Below, in pieces: positions 10,001 through 23,160 of a DNA stretch of 64,000 bases. Below the pieces are notes generated by a model. It worked only from the letters and a program-made list of their open reading frames with translations, was not told the DNA's origin and searched no databases. The first letter of the stretch is position 1. Every line of letters begins with the position of its first letter. The position numbers and the translations under genes were made by a program. The DNA comes from Petrolisthes cinctipes (taxonomy: Eukaryota; Arthropoda; Malacostraca; Decapoda; Porcellanidae). The stretch lies in assembly GCA_033782935.1 (NCBI GenBank), contig JAWQEG010000477.1, positions 248,001 through 312,000 of the forward strand, written 5' to 3'.

Positions 10001-13000
10001 TTTAAAATTCAGGCCGAAAACATGCTGAAAATCGATATTTTTGGTGCCCAAAGTCAATATGTGCATGTATCTTCTGTACCCGTTTATATCTCAAATTCAG
10101 GCTCAAAACACCCGAAAATTCAATATTTTGGGGTCCCAGAAGCAATCTGTACATGCCTACTCCGTGTTAGAGTATTTTCAAAATACATGCTCAAAACATA
10201 CTGAAAATCGATCTTTTAGGTGCACAAAAGTCGATATGTGCATGCATCTTCAGTACCCGTTTATATCTCAATTTCAGGCTCAAAACACCCGAAAATTCAA
10301 TATTTTTGGGTCCCAGCAGCAATCTGTACATGCCTACACAGTGCTATAATATTTTCAAAATATAGGCTAAAAACATGCTAAAAATCGATATTATAGGTGC
10401 CAAAAAATCGATATCTCAAATTCAGTTCCATAACACCCGAAAATTCGATATTTAGAGGTCCCAGAAGATATCTGTACATGCCTACTCCGAGTTAGAGTAT
10501 TTCCAAAATACAGGCCAAAAACATACTGAAAATCGATCTTTTAGGTGCCCAAAAGTCGATATGTGCATGCATCTTCTGTACCCGTTTATATCTCAAATTC
10601 TGGCCTTAAACACCTGAAAATTCGATATTTTGGAGTCCCAGAAGCGATCTGTACATGCCTACTCCGTGTTAGAGTATTTTCAAAATTCAGGCCCAAAACA
10701 TGCTGAAAATCGATATTTTTGGTGCCCAAAGTCAATATGTGCATGTATCTTCTGTACCCGTTTATATCTCAAATTCAGGCTCAAAACACCCGAAAATTCA
10801 ATATTTTGGGGTCCCAGGTGCAATCTGTACAGTGCTAGAATATTTTCAAAATATAGGCTAAAAACATGCTAAAAATCGATCTTTTAGGTGCCAAAAAGTC
10901 GATATCTCAAATTCAGTCCCAAAACACCCGAAAATTCAATATTTAGGGGTCCCAGAAGCGATCTGTACATGCCTACTCCGTGTTAGAGTATTTTCAAAAT
11001 ACATGCTCAAAACATACTGAAAATCGATCTTTTAGGTCACAAAAGTCGATATGTGCATGCATCTTCAGTACCCGTTTATATCTCAAATTCAGGCTCAAAA
11101 CACCCGAAAATTCGATATTTTGGGGTCCCAGAAGCGATCTGTACATGCCTACTCCGTGTTAGAGTATTTTCAAAATTCAGGCCGAAAACATGCTGAAAAT
11201 CGATATTTTTGGTGCCCAAAGTCAATATGTGCATGTATCTTCTGTACCCGTTTATATCTCAAATTCAGGCTCAAAATACCCGAAAATTCAATATTTTGGG
11301 GTCCCAGAAGCAATCTGTACATGCCTACTCAGTGTTAGAGTATTTTCAAAATACAGGCCCAAAACATGCTGAAAATCGATATTTTAGATGCCCAAAGTCA
11401 ATATGTGCATGTATCTTCTGTACCCGTTTATATCTCAAATTCAGGCTCAAAACACTCGAAAATTCAATATTTTGGGGTCCCAAAAGCAATCTGTACATGC
11501 CTACACAGTGCTAGAATATTTTCAAAATATAGGCTAAAAACATGCTAAAAATCGATATTTTAGGTGCCAAAAAATCGATATCTCAAATTCAGGCTCAAAA
11601 CACCCGAAAATTCAATATTTTGGGGTCCCAGAAGCAATCTGTACATGCCTACTCCGTGTTAGAGTATTTTCAAAATACATGCTCAAAACATACTGAAAAT
11701 CGATCTTTTAGGTGCACAAAAGTCGATATGTGCATGCATCTTCAGTACCCGTTTATATCTCAAATTCAGGCTCAAAACACCCGAAAATTCAATATTTTTG
11801 GGTCCCAGAAGCAATCTGTACATGCCTACTCAGTGTTAGAGTATTTTCAAAATACAGGCCCAAAACATGCTGAAAATCGATATTTTAGATGCCCAAAGTC
11901 AATATGTGCATGTATCTTCTGTACCCGTTTATATCTCAAATTCAGGCTCAAAACACCCGAAAATTCAATATTTTGGGGTCCCAGCAGCAATCTGTACATG
12001 CCTACACAGTGCTAGAATATTTTCAAAATAAAGGCTAAAAACATGCTAAAAATCGATATTATAGGTGCCAAAAAATCGATATCTCAAATTCAGTTCCATA
12101 ACACCCGAAAATTCGATATTTAGAGGTCCCAGAAGGTATCTGTACATGCCTACTCCGTGTTAGAGTATTTCCAAAATACAGGCCAAAAACATACTGAAAA
12201 TCGATCTTTTAGGTGCCCAAAAGTCGATATGTGCATGCATCTTCTGTACCCGTTTATATCTCAAATTCTGGCCTTAAACACCCGAAAATTTGATATTTTG
12301 GGGTCCCAGAAGCGATCTGTACATGCATACTCCGTGTTAGAGTATTTTTAAAATTCAGGCCCAAAACATGCTGAAAATCGATATTTTTGGTGCCAAAAAA
12401 TCGATATCTCAAATTCAGTCCCAAAACACCCGAAAATTCGACATTTAGAGGTCCCAGAAGGTATCTGTACATGCCTACTCCGTGTTAGAGTATTTTCAAA
12501 ATACAGGCCAAAAACATACTGAAAATCGATCTTTTAGGTGCCCAAAAGTCGATATGTGCATGCATCTTCTGTACCCGTTTATATCTCAAATTCTGGCCCT
12601 AAACACCCGAAAATTCGATATATAGAGGTCCCAGAAGGTATCTGTACATGCCTACTCCGTGTTAGAGTATTTTCATAATACAGGCCAAAAACATACTGAA
12701 AATTGATCTTTTAGGTGCACAACAGTCGATATGTGCATGCATCTTCTGTATCCGTTTATATCTCAAATTCTGGCCCTAAACACCCGAAAATTCGATATTT
12801 TGGGGTCCCAGAAGCGATCTGTACATGCCTACTCCGTGTTAGAGTATTTTCAAAATTCAGGCCCAAAACATGCTGAAAATCGATATTTTTGGTGCCCAAA
12901 GTCAATATGTGCATGTATTTTCTGTACCCGTTTATATCTCAAATTCAGGCTCAAAACACCCGAAAATTCAATATTTTGGGGTCCCAGAAGCAATCTGTAC

Positions 13001-14750
13001 ATGCCTACTCCGTGTTAGAGTATTTTCAAAATACATGCTCAAAACATACTGAAAATCGATCTTTTAGGTGCACAAAAGTCGATATGTGCATGCATCTTCA
13101 GTACCCGTTTATATCTCAAATTCAGGCTCAAAACACCCGAAAATTCAATATTTTGGGTCCCAGAAGCAATCTGTACATGCCTACTCAGTGTTAGAGTATT
13201 TTCAAAATACAGGCCCAAAACATGCTGAAAATCGATATTTTAGATGCCCAAAGTCAATATGTGCATGTATCTTCTGTACCCGTTTATATCTCAAATTCAG
13301 GCTCAAAACACCCGAAAATTCAATATTTTGGGGTCCCAGCAGCAATCTGTACATGCCTACACAGTGCTATAATATTTTCAAAATAAAGGCTAAAAACATG
13401 CTAAAAATCGATATTATAGGTGCCAAAAAATCGATATCTCAAATTCAGTTCCATAACACCCGAAAATTCGATATTTAGAGGTCCCAGAAGGTATCTGTAC
13501 ATGCCTACTCCGTGTTAGAGTATTTCCAAAATACAGGCCAAAAACATACTGAAAATCGATCTTTTAGGTGCCCAAAAGTCGATATGTGCATGCATCTTCT
13601 GTACCCGTTTATATCTCAAATTCTGGCCTTAAACACCCGAAAATTCGATATTTTGGGGTCCCAGAAGCGATCTGTACATGCATACTCCGTGTTAGAGTAT
13701 TTTTAAAATTCAGGCCCAAAACATGCTGAAAATCGATATTTTTGGTGCCAAAAAATCGATATCTCAAATTCAGTCCCAAAACACCCGAAAATTCGATATT
13801 TAGAGGTCCCAGAAGGTATCTGTACATGCCTACTCCGTGTTAGAGTATTTTCAAAATACAGGCCAAAAACATACTGAAAATCGATCTTTTAGGTGCCCAA
13901 AAGTCGATATGTGCATGCATCTTCTGTACCCGTTTATATCTCAAATTCTGGCCCTAAACACCCGAAAATTCGATATATAGAGGTCCCAGAAGGTATCTGT
14001 ACATGCCTACTCCGTGTTAGAGTATTTTCATAATACAGGCCAAAAACATACTGAAAATTGATCTTTTAGGTGCACAACAGTCGATATGTGCATGCATCTT
14101 CTGTATCCGTTTATATCTCAAATTCTGGCCCTAAACACCCGAAAATTCGATATTTTGGGGTCCCAGAAGCGATCTGTACATGCCTACTCCGTGTTAGAGT
14201 ATTTTCAAAATTCAGGCCCAAAACATGCTGAAAATCGATATTTTTGGTGCCCAAAGTCAATATGTGCATGTATTTTCTGTACCCGTTTATATCTCAAATT
14301 CAGGCTCAAAACACCCGAAAATTCAATATTTTGGGGTCCCAGAAGCAATCTGTACATGCCTACTCCGTGTTAGAGTATTTTCAAAATACATGCTCAAAAC
14401 ATACTGAAAATCGATCTTTTAGGTGCACAAAAGTCGATATGTGCATGCATCTTCAGTACCCGTTTATATCTCAAATTCAGGCTCAAAACACCCGAAAATT
14501 CATTATTTTTGTGTCCCAGAAGCAATCTGTACATGCCTACTCAGTGTTAGAGTATTTTCAAAATACAGGCCCAAAACATGCTGAAAATCGATATTTTAGA
14601 TGCCCAAAGTCAATATGTGCATGTATTTTCTGTACCCGTTTATATCTCAAATTCAGGCTCAAAACACCCGAAAATTCAATATTTTGGGGTCCCAGCAGCA
14701 ATCTGTACATGCCTACACAGTGCTATAATATTTTCAAAATATAGGCTAAA
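7041..14750 (+). repeat. 7-kb unit, copy 2 (7,710 bp, rearranged)
   Basis: Monomer starts: S1 7041, LA1 7189, LB1 7366, S2 7532, LA2 7680, LB2 7857, S1 8033, LA 8181, LA 8358, LA2 8535, LB2 8712, S1 8888, LA1 9035, LB1 9212, S2 9378, LB1 9526, S2 9692, LA2 9840, LB1 10019, LA2 10195, S1 10372, LA1 10520, LB1 10697, S2 10863, LA2 11011, LB1 11187, LB2 11363, S 11539, LA2 11687, LB2 11864, S1 12040, then two octamers from 12188. Relative to copy 1 it lacks one 677-bp tetramer (2987-3663), has an extra 1,355-bp octamer, has the 10-bp deletion in LB1 7366 and gains 2 bp in a T tract. These sum exactly to the 670-bp length difference. Confidence 0.82.
9995..10003 (+). repeat. T9 tract replacing the usual tattttc
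   Basis: Where other monomers read gagtattttcaaaattc, this one has nine T in a row, with a net gain of 2 bp. The same tract is at 31042-31050 in the 14-kb duplicate, so it arose before that duplication. Copy 1 of the 7-kb unit (near 2963) has the normal sequence. Confidence 0.85.
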
Positions 14751-14898
14751 AACATGCTAAAAATCGATATTATAGGTGCCAAAAAATCGATATCTCAAAT
14801 TCAGTCCCATAACACCCGAAAATTCGATATTTAGAGGTCCAAGAAGGTATCTGTACATGCCTACTCCGTGTTAGAGTATTTTCAAAATACAGGCCAAA
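12188..14898 (+). repeat. Tandem duplication of a 1,355-bp octamer
   Basis: Order LA1-S'-LA1-LA1-LB1-LA2-LB2-S1, starts 12188, 12365, 12513, 12690, 12867, 13043, 13219, 13395; second copy 13543, 13720, 13868, 14045, 14222, 14398, 14575, 14751. Copy 1 of the 7-kb unit has this octamer once (5833-7188). The two copies share marks such as cgatatatag and aattgatctttt. They differ by a 1-bp deletion near 13153 (tattttgggtccc) in the first copy, and by a pair of changes near 14504-14512 (cattatttttgtgtccc) in the second. Confidence 0.85.
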
Positions 14899-17800
14899 AA
14901 CATACTGAAAATCGATCTTTTAGGTGCCCAAAAGTCGATATGTGCATGCATCTTCTGTACCCGTTTATATCTCAAATTCTGGCCTTATACACCCGAAAAT
15001 TCGATATTTTGGGGTCCCAGAAGCGATCTGTACATGCCTACTCCGTGTTAGAGTATTTTCAAAATTCAGGCCCAAAACATGCTGAAAATCGATATTTTTG
15101 GTGCCAAAAAATCGATATCTCAAATTCAGTCCCAAAACACCCGAAAATTCGATATTTAGAGGTCCCAGAAGGTATCTGTACATGCCTACTCCGTGTTAGA
15201 GTATTTTCAAAATTCAGGCCCAAAACATGCTGAAAATCGATATTTTTGGTGCCCAAAGTCAATATGTGCATGTATCTTCTGTACCCGTTTATATCTCAAA
15301 TTCAGGCTCAAAACACCCGAAAATTCAATATTTTGGGGTCCCAGAAGCAATCTGTACATGCCTACACAGTGCTAGAATATTTTCAAAATATAGGCTAAAA
15401 ACATGCTAAAAATCGACATTTTAGGTGCCAAAAAGTCGATATCTAAAATTCAGTCCCAAAACACCCGAAAATTCGATATTTAGAGGTCCCAGAAGGTATC
15501 TGTACATGCCTACTCCGTGTTAGAGTATTTTCAAAATACAGGCCAAAAACATACTGAAAATCGATCTTTTAGGTGCACAAAAGTCGATATGTGCATGCAT
15601 CTTCAGTACCCGTTTATATCTCAAATTCAGGCTCAAAACACCCGAAAATTCAATATTTTGGGGTCCCAGAAGCAATTTGTACATGCCTACTCAGTGTTAG
15701 AGTATTTTCAAAATAAAGGCCCAAAACATGCTAAAAATCGATATTTTAGATGCCAAAAGTCAATATGTGCATGTATCTTCTTTACCCGTTTATATCTCAA
15801 ATTCAGGCTCAAAACACCCGAAAATTCAATATTTTGGGGTCCCAGAAGCAATCTGTACATGTCTACACAGTGCTAGAATATTTTCAAAATATAGGCTAAA
15901 AACATGCTAAAAATCGACATTTTAGGTGCCAAAAAATCGATATCTCAAATTCAGTCCCAAAACACCCGAAAATTCGATATTTAGGGGTCCCAGAAGCGAT
16001 CTGTACATGCCTACTCCGTGTTAGAGTATTTTCAAAATTCAGGCCCAAAACATGCTGAAAATCGATATTTTTGGTGCATAAAGTCAATATGTGCATGTAT
16101 CTTCTGTACCCGTTTATATCTCAAATTCAGGCTCAAAACACCCGAAAATTCAATATTTTGGGGTCCAAGAAGCAATCTGTACAGTGCTAGAATGTTTTCA
16201 AAATATAGGCTAAAAACATGCTAAAAATCGATCTTTTAGGTGCCAAAAAGTCGATATCTCAAATTCAGTCCCAAAACACCCGAAAATTCGATATTTAGGG
16301 GTCCCAGAAGCGATCTGTACATACCTACTCCGTGTTAGAGTATTTTCAAAATACATGCTCAAAACATACTGAAAATCGATCTTTTAGGTGCACAAAAGTC
16401 GATATGTGCATGCATCTTCAGTACCCGTTTATATCTCAAATTCAGGCTCAAAACACCCGAAAATTTAATATTTTGGGGTCCCAGAAGCAATCTGTACATG
16501 CCTACTCAGTGTTAGAGTATTTTCAAAATACAGGCCCAAAACATGCTGAAAATCGATATTTTAGATGTCCAAAGTCAATATGTGCATGTATCTTCTGTAC
16601 CCGTTTATATCTCAAAATCAGGCTCAAAACACCCGAAAATTCAATATTTTGGGGTCCCAGAAGCAATCTGTACATGCCAACACAGTGCTAGAATATTTTC
16701 AAAATATAGGCTAAAAACATGCTAAAAATCGACATTTTAGGTGCCAAAAAATCGATATCTCAAATTCAGTCCCAAAACACCTTGAAAATTCGATATTTAG
16801 AGGTCCAAGAAGCAATCTGTACATGCCTACTCCGTGTTAGAGTATTTTCAAAATACAGGCCAAAAACATACTGAAAATCGATCTTTTAGGTGCCCAAAAG
16901 TCGATATGTGCATGCTTCTTCTGTACCCGTTTATATTTCAAATTCTGGCCATAAACACCCGAAAATTCGATATTTTGGGGTCCCAGAAGCGATCTGTACA
17001 TGCCTACTCCGTGTTAGAGTATTTTCAAAATTCAGACCCAAAACATGCTGAAAATCGATATTTTTGGTGCCCAAAGTCAATATGTTCATGTATCTTCTGT
17101 ACCCGTTTATATCTCAAATTCAGGCTCAAAACACCCGAAAATTCAATATTTTGGGGTCCCAGAAGCAATCTGTACAGTGCTAGAATATTTTCAAAATATA
17201 GGCTAAAAACATGCTAAAAATCGATCTTTTAGGTGCCAAAAAGTCGATATCTCAAATTCAGTCCCAAAACACCCGAAAATTCGATATTTAGGGGTCCCAG
17301 AAGCGATCTGTACATGCATACTCCGTGTTAGAGTGTTTTCAAAATACATGCTCAAAACATACTGAAAATCGATCTTTTAGGTGCACAAAAGTCGATATGT
17401 GCATGCATCTTCAGTACCCGTTTATATCTCAAATTCAGGCTCAAAACACCCGAAAATTCAATATTTTGGGGTCCCAGAAGCAATCTGTACATGCCTACTC
17501 AGTGTTAGAGTATTTTCAAAATACAGGCCCAAAACATGCTGAAAATCGATATTTTAGATGCCCAAAGTCAATATGTGCATGTATCTTCTGTTCCCGTTTA
17601 TATCTCAAATTCAGGCTCAAAACACCCGAAAATTCAATATTTTGGGGTCCCAGAAGCAATCTGTACATGCCTACACAGTGCTAGAATATTTTTAAAATAT
17701 AGGCTAAAAACATGGTAAAAATCGACATTTTAGGTGCCAAAAAATCGATATCTCAAATTCAGTCCCAAAACACCCGAAAATTCGATATTTAGAGGTCCCA

Positions 17801-20800
17801 GAAGCAATCTGTACATGCCTACTTCGTGTTAGAGTATTTTCAAAATACAGGCCAAAAACATACTTAAAATCGATCTTTTAGGTGCACAAAAGTCGATATG
17901 TGCATGCATCTTCTGTACCCGTTTATATCTCAAATTCTGGCCCTAAACACCCGAAAATTCGATATTTTGGGGTCCCAGAAGCGATCTGTACATGCCTACT
18001 CCGTGTTAGAGTATTTTCTAAATTCAGACCCAAAACATGCTGAAAATCGATATTTTTGGTGCCCAAAGTCAATAATTGCATATATCTTCTGTACCCGATT
18101 ATATCTGAAATTCAGGCGCAAAACACCCGAAAATTCAATATTTTGGGGTCCCAGAAGCAATCTGTACAGTGCTAGAATATTTTCAAAATATAGGCTAAAA
18201 ACATGCTAAAAATCGATCTTTTAGGTGCCAAAAAGTCGATATCTCAAATTCAGTCCCAAAACACCCGAAAATTCGATATTTAGGGGTCCCAGAAGCGATC
18301 TGTACATGCCTACTCCGTGTTAGAGTATTTTCAAAATACATGCTCAAAACATACTGAAAATCGATCTTTTAGGTGCACAAAAGTCGATATGTGCATGCAT
18401 CTTCAGTACCCGTTTATATCTCAAATTCAGGCTCAAAACACCCGAAAATTCAATATTTTGGGGTCCCAGAAGCAATCTGTACATGCCTACTCAGTGTTAG
18501 AGTATTTTCAAAATACAGGCCCAAAACATGCTGAAAATCGATATTTTAGATGCCCAAATCCAATATGTGCATGTATCTTCTGTACCCGTTTATATCTCAA
18601 ATTCAGGCTCAAAACACCCGAAAATTCAATATTTTGGGGTCCCAGCAGCAATCTGTACATGCCTACACAGTGCTATAATATTTTCAAAATATAGGCTAAA
18701 AACATGCTAAAAATCGATATTATAGGTGCCAAAAAATCGACATCTCAAATTCAGTTCCATAACACCCGAAAATTCGATATTTAGAGGTCCCAGAAGGTAT
18801 CTGTACATGCCTACTCCGTGTTAGAGTTTTTCCAAAATACAGGCCAAAAACATACTGAAAATCGATCTTTTAGGTGCCCAAAAGTCGATATGTGCATGCA
18901 TCTTCTGTACCCGTTTATATCTCAAATTCTGGCCTTAAACACCCGAAAATTCGATATTTTGGAGTCCCAGAAGCGATCTGTACATGCCTACTCCGTGTTA
19001 GAGTATTTTCAAAATTCAGGCCCAAAACATGCTGAAAATCGATATTTTTGGTGCCCAAAGTCAATATGTGCATGTATCTTCTGTACCCGTTTATATCTCA
19101 AATTCAGGCTCAAAACACCCGAAAATTCAATATTTTGGGGTCCCAGAAGCAATCTGTACTGTGCTAGAATATTTTCAAAATATAGGCTAAAAACATGCTA
19201 AAAATCGATCTTTTAGGTGCCAAAAAGTCGATATCTCAAATTAAGTCCCAAAACACCCGAAAATTCAATATTTAGGGGTCCCAGAAGCGATCTGTACATG
19301 CCTACTCCGTGTTAGAGTATTTTCAAAATACATGCTCAAAACATACTGAAAATCGATCTTTTAGGTGCACAAAAGTCGATATGTGCATGCATCTTCAGTA
19401 CCCGTTTATATCTCAAATTCAGGCTCAAAACACCCGAAAATTCAATATTTTTGGGTCCCAGAAGCAATCTGTACATGCCTACTCAGTGTTAGAGTATTTT
19501 CAAAATACAGGCCCAAAACATGCTGAAAATCGATATTTTAGATGCCCAAAGTCAATATGTGCATGTATCTTCTGTACCCGTTTATATCTCAAATTCATGC
19601 TCAAAACCCCCGAAAATTCAATATTTTGGGGTCCCAGCAGCAATCTGTACATGCCTACACAGTGCTATAATATTTTCAAAATAAAGGCTAAAAACATGCT
19701 AAAAATCGATATTACAGGTGCCAAAAAATCGATATCTCAAATTCAGTTCCATAACACCCGAAAATTCGATATTAAAAGGTCCCAGAAGGTATCTGTACAT
19801 GCCTACTCCGTGTTAGAGTATTTCCAAAATACAGGCCAAAAACATACTGAAAATCGATCTTTTAGGTGCCCAAAAGTCGATATGTGCATGCATCTTCTGT
19901 ACCCGTTTATATCTCAAATTCTGGCCTTAAACACCCGAAAATTCGATATTTTGGGGTCCCAGAAGCGATCTGTACATGCATACTCCGTGTTAGAGTATTT
20001 TCAAAATTCAGGCCCAAAACATGCTGAAAATCGATATTTTTGGTGCCAAAAAATCGATATCTCAAATTCAGTCCCAAAACACCCGAAAATTCGATATTTA
20101 GAGGTCCCAGAAGGTATCTGTACATGCCTACTCCGTGTTAGAGTATTTTCAAAATACAGGCCCAAAACATACTGAAAATCGATCTTTTAGGTGCCCAAAA
20201 GTCGATATGTGCATGTATCTTCCGTACCCGTTTATATCTCAAATTCAGGCTCAAAACACCCGAAAATTCAATATTTTGGTGTCCCAGAAGCAACCTGTAC
20301 ATGCTTACTCAGTGCTAGAATATTTTCAAAATATAGGCTAAAAACATGCTAAAAATCGATCGTTTAGGTGCCAAAAAGTCGATATCTCAAATTCAGTCCC
20401 AAAACACCCGAAAATTCGATATTTAGGGGTCCCAGAAGCGATCTGTACATGCCTACTCCGTGTTAGAGTATTTTCAAAATACATGCTCAAAACATACTGA
20501 AAATCGATCTTTTAGGTGCACAAAAGTCGATATGCGCATGCATCTTCAGTACCCGTTTATATCTCAAATTCAGGCTCAAAACACCAGAAAATTCAATATT
20601 TTGGGGTCCCAGAAGCAATCTGTACATGCCTACTCAGTGTTAGAGTATTTTCAAAATACAGGCCCAAAACATGCTGAAAATCGATATTTTAGATGCCCAA
20701 AGTCAATATGTGCATGTATCTTCTGTACCCGTTTATATCTCAAATTCAGGCTCAAAACACCCGAAAATTCAATATTTTGGGGTCCCAGAAGCAATCTGTA

Positions 20801-23160
20801 CATGCCTACACAGTGCTAGAATATTTTCAAAATATAGGCTAAAAACATGCTAAAAATCGACATTTTAGGTGCCAAAAAGTCGATATCTAAAATTCAGTCC
20901 CAAAACACCCGAAAATTCGATATTTAGGGGTCCCAGAAGCGATCTGTACATGCATACTCCGTGTTAGAGTATTTTCAAAATACATGCTCAAAACATACTG
21001 AAAATCGATCTTTTAGGTGCACAAAAGTCGATATGTGCATGCATCTTCAGTACCCGTTTATATCTCAAATTCAGGCTCAAAACACCCGAAAATTCAATAT
21101 TTTGGGGTCCCAGAAGCATTCTGTACATGCCTACTCAGTGTTAGAGTATTTTCAAAATACAGGCCCAAAACATGCTGAAAATCGATATTTTAGATGCCCA
21201 AAGTCACTATGTGCATGTATCTTCTGTTCCCGTTTATATCTCAAATTCAGGCTCAAAACACCCGAAAATTCAATATTTTGGGGTCCCAGAAGCAATCTGT
21301 ACATGCTTACTCAGTGCTAGAATATTTTCAAAATATAGGCTAAAAACATGCTAAAAATCGACATTTTAGGTGCCAAAAATTGATATCTCAAATTCAGTCC
21401 CAAAACACCCGAAAATTCGATATTTAGAGGTCCCAGAAGGTATCTGTACATGCCTACTCCGTGTTAGAGTATTTTCAAAATACAGGCCAAAAACATACTG
21501 AAAATCGATCTTTTAGGTGCCCAAAAGTCGATATGTGCATGCATCTTCTGTACCCGTTTATATCTCAAATTCTGGCCCTAAACACCCGAAAATTCGATAT
21601 TTTGGGGTCCCAGAAGCGATCTGTACATGCCTACTTCGTGTTAGAGTATTTTCAAAATTCAGGCCCAAAACATGCTGAAAATCGATATTTTTGGTGCATA
21701 AAGTCAATATGTGCATGTATCTTCTGTACCCGTTTATATCTCAAATTCAGGCTCAAAACACCCGAAAATTCAATATTTTGGGGTCCCAGAAGCAATCTGT
21801 ACAGTGCTAGAATATTTTCAAAATATAGGCTAAAAACATGCTAAAAATCGATCTTTTAGGTGCCAAAAAGTCGATATCTCAAATTCAGTCCCAAAACACC
21901 CGAAAATTCAATATTTAGGGGTCCCAGAAGCGATCTGTACATGCCTAGTCCGTGTTAAAGTATTTTCAAAATACATGCTCAAAACATACTGAAAATCGAT
22001 CTTTTAGGTGCACAAAAGTCGATATGTGCATGCATCTTCAGTACCCGTTTATATCTCAAATTCAGGCTCAAAACACCCGAAAATTTAATATTTTGGGGTC
22101 CCAGAAGCAATCTGTACATGCCTACTCAGTGTTGGAGTATTTTCAAAATACAGGCCCAAAACATGCTGAAAATCGATAATTTAGATGCCCAAAGTCAATA
22201 TGTGCATGTATCTTCTGTACCCGTTTATATCTCAAATTCAGGCTCAAAACACCCGAAAATTCAATATTTTGGGGTCCCAGAAGCAATCTGTACATGCCTA
22301 CACAGTGCTAGAATATTTTTAAAATATAGGCTAAAAACATGGTAAAAATCGACATTTTAGGTGCCAAAAAATCGATATCTCAAATTCAGTCCCAAAACAC
22401 CCGAAAATTCGATATTTAGAGGTCCCAGAAGCAATCTGTACATGCCTACTCCGTGTTAGAGTATTTTCAAAATACAGGCCAAAAACATACTTAAAATCGA
22501 TCTTTTAGGTGCACAAAAGTCGATATGTGCATGCATCTTCTGTACCCGTTTATATCTCAAATTCTGGCCCTAAACACCCGAAAATTCGATATTTTGGGGT
22601 CCCAGAAGCGATCTGTACATGCCTAATCCGTGTTAGAGTATTTTCTAAATTCAGACCCAAAACATGCTGAAAATCGATATTTTTGGTGCCCAAAGTCAAT
22701 ATGTGCATGTATCTTCTGTACCCGTTTATATCTCAAATTCAGGCTCAAAACACCCGAAAATTCAATATTTTTGGGTCCCAGAAGCAATCTGTACATGCCT
22801 ACTCAGTGTTAGAGTATTTTCAAAATACAGGCCCAAAACATGCTGAAAATCGATATTTTAGATGCCCAAAGTCAATATGTGCATGTATCTTCTGTACCCG
22901 TTTATATCTCAAATTTAGGCTCAAAACACCCGAAAATTCAATATTTTGGGGTCCCAGCAGCAATCTGTACATGCCTACACAGTGCTATAATATTTTCAAA
23001 ACATAGGCTAAAAACATGCTAAAAATCGATATTATAGGTGCCAAAAAATCGATATCTCAAATTCAGTTCCATAACACCCGAAAATTCGATATTTAGAAGT
23101 CCCAGAAGGTATCTGTACATGCCTACTCCGTGTTAGAGTATTTCCAAAATACAGGCCAAA
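14751..23160 (+). repeat. Trimer and hexamer HOR domain
   Basis: Monomer starts: S1 14751, LA1 14899, S' 15076, LB1 15224, S1 15400, LA2 15548, LB2 15725, S 15901, LB1 16049, S2 16215, LA2 16363, LB2 16540, S1 16716, LA1 16865, LB1 17042, S2 17208, LA2 17356, LB2 17533, S1 17709, LA1 17857, LB1 18034, S2 18200, LA2 18348, LB2 18525, S1 18701, LA1 18849, LB1 19026, S2 19192, LA2 19340, LB2 19517, S1 19693, LA1 19841, S' 20018, LA 20166, S2 20343, LA2 20491, LB2 20668, S 20844, LA2 20992, LB2 21169, S1 21345, LA1 21492, LB1 21669, S2 21835, LA2 21983, LB2 22160, S1 22336, LA1 22484, LB1 22661, LB2 22837, S1 23013. Alternating type 1 and type 2 trimers dominate, with local losses that put two type 2 trimers side by side (20343-21344). 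Confidence 0.82.
16716..19692 (+). repeat. Three tandem copies of the 992-bp hexamer HOR
   Basis: Each copy is S1-LA1-LB1(-10)-S2-LA2-LB2: 16716-17708 (993 bp, with one extra base in acaccttgaaaa), 17709-18700 and 18701-19692 (992 bp each). 148 + 177 + 166 + 148 + 177 + 176 = 992. This is the clearest run of the hexamer in the window. Private marks separate the copies, for example aataattgcatatatc and cccgattat near 18070-18105 in the second, and ccaaatccaat near 18555. Confidence 0.85.

Larger units (their letters stand above)
8633..22766 (+). repeat. 14.1-kb duplicated block, source-side copy
   Basis: This stretch and about 29680-43813 carry the same monomers in the same order at a constant offset of 21,047 bp. 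The left limit lies between the private changes ctcaaaacacacg (near 8630, not in the copy) and gatatattagatg (near 8728, shared). The right limit lies in the LB monomer at 22661, before tatttttgggtccc, where the copy switches to the 10-bp-deletion form. The block cuts across the 7-kb unit and the hexamer domain, so it was copied as one piece and not built anew. Which copy is the source is not known. Confidence 0.88.

Noticed and set aside
9995..10003. T9 tract as a polyadenylation or Pol III terminator signal
   Set aside because: There is no upstream A/B box or gene, it is found only here and in its 31042 duplicate, and it is best read as a slippage mutation of tattttc.
19309..20175. Longest open frame (288 codons; also at 40356, 44983 and 56574) as a possible protein gene
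   Set aside because: It begins with a non-ATG start inside a satellite monomer. LA is 177 bp (59 codons), so an open frame simply carries on through tandem copies. Other + frames and the - strand are also open over the same bases, and 176-, 166- and 148-bp monomers shift the frame every few hundred bases. Substitutions between copies show no third-position bias that I could see.
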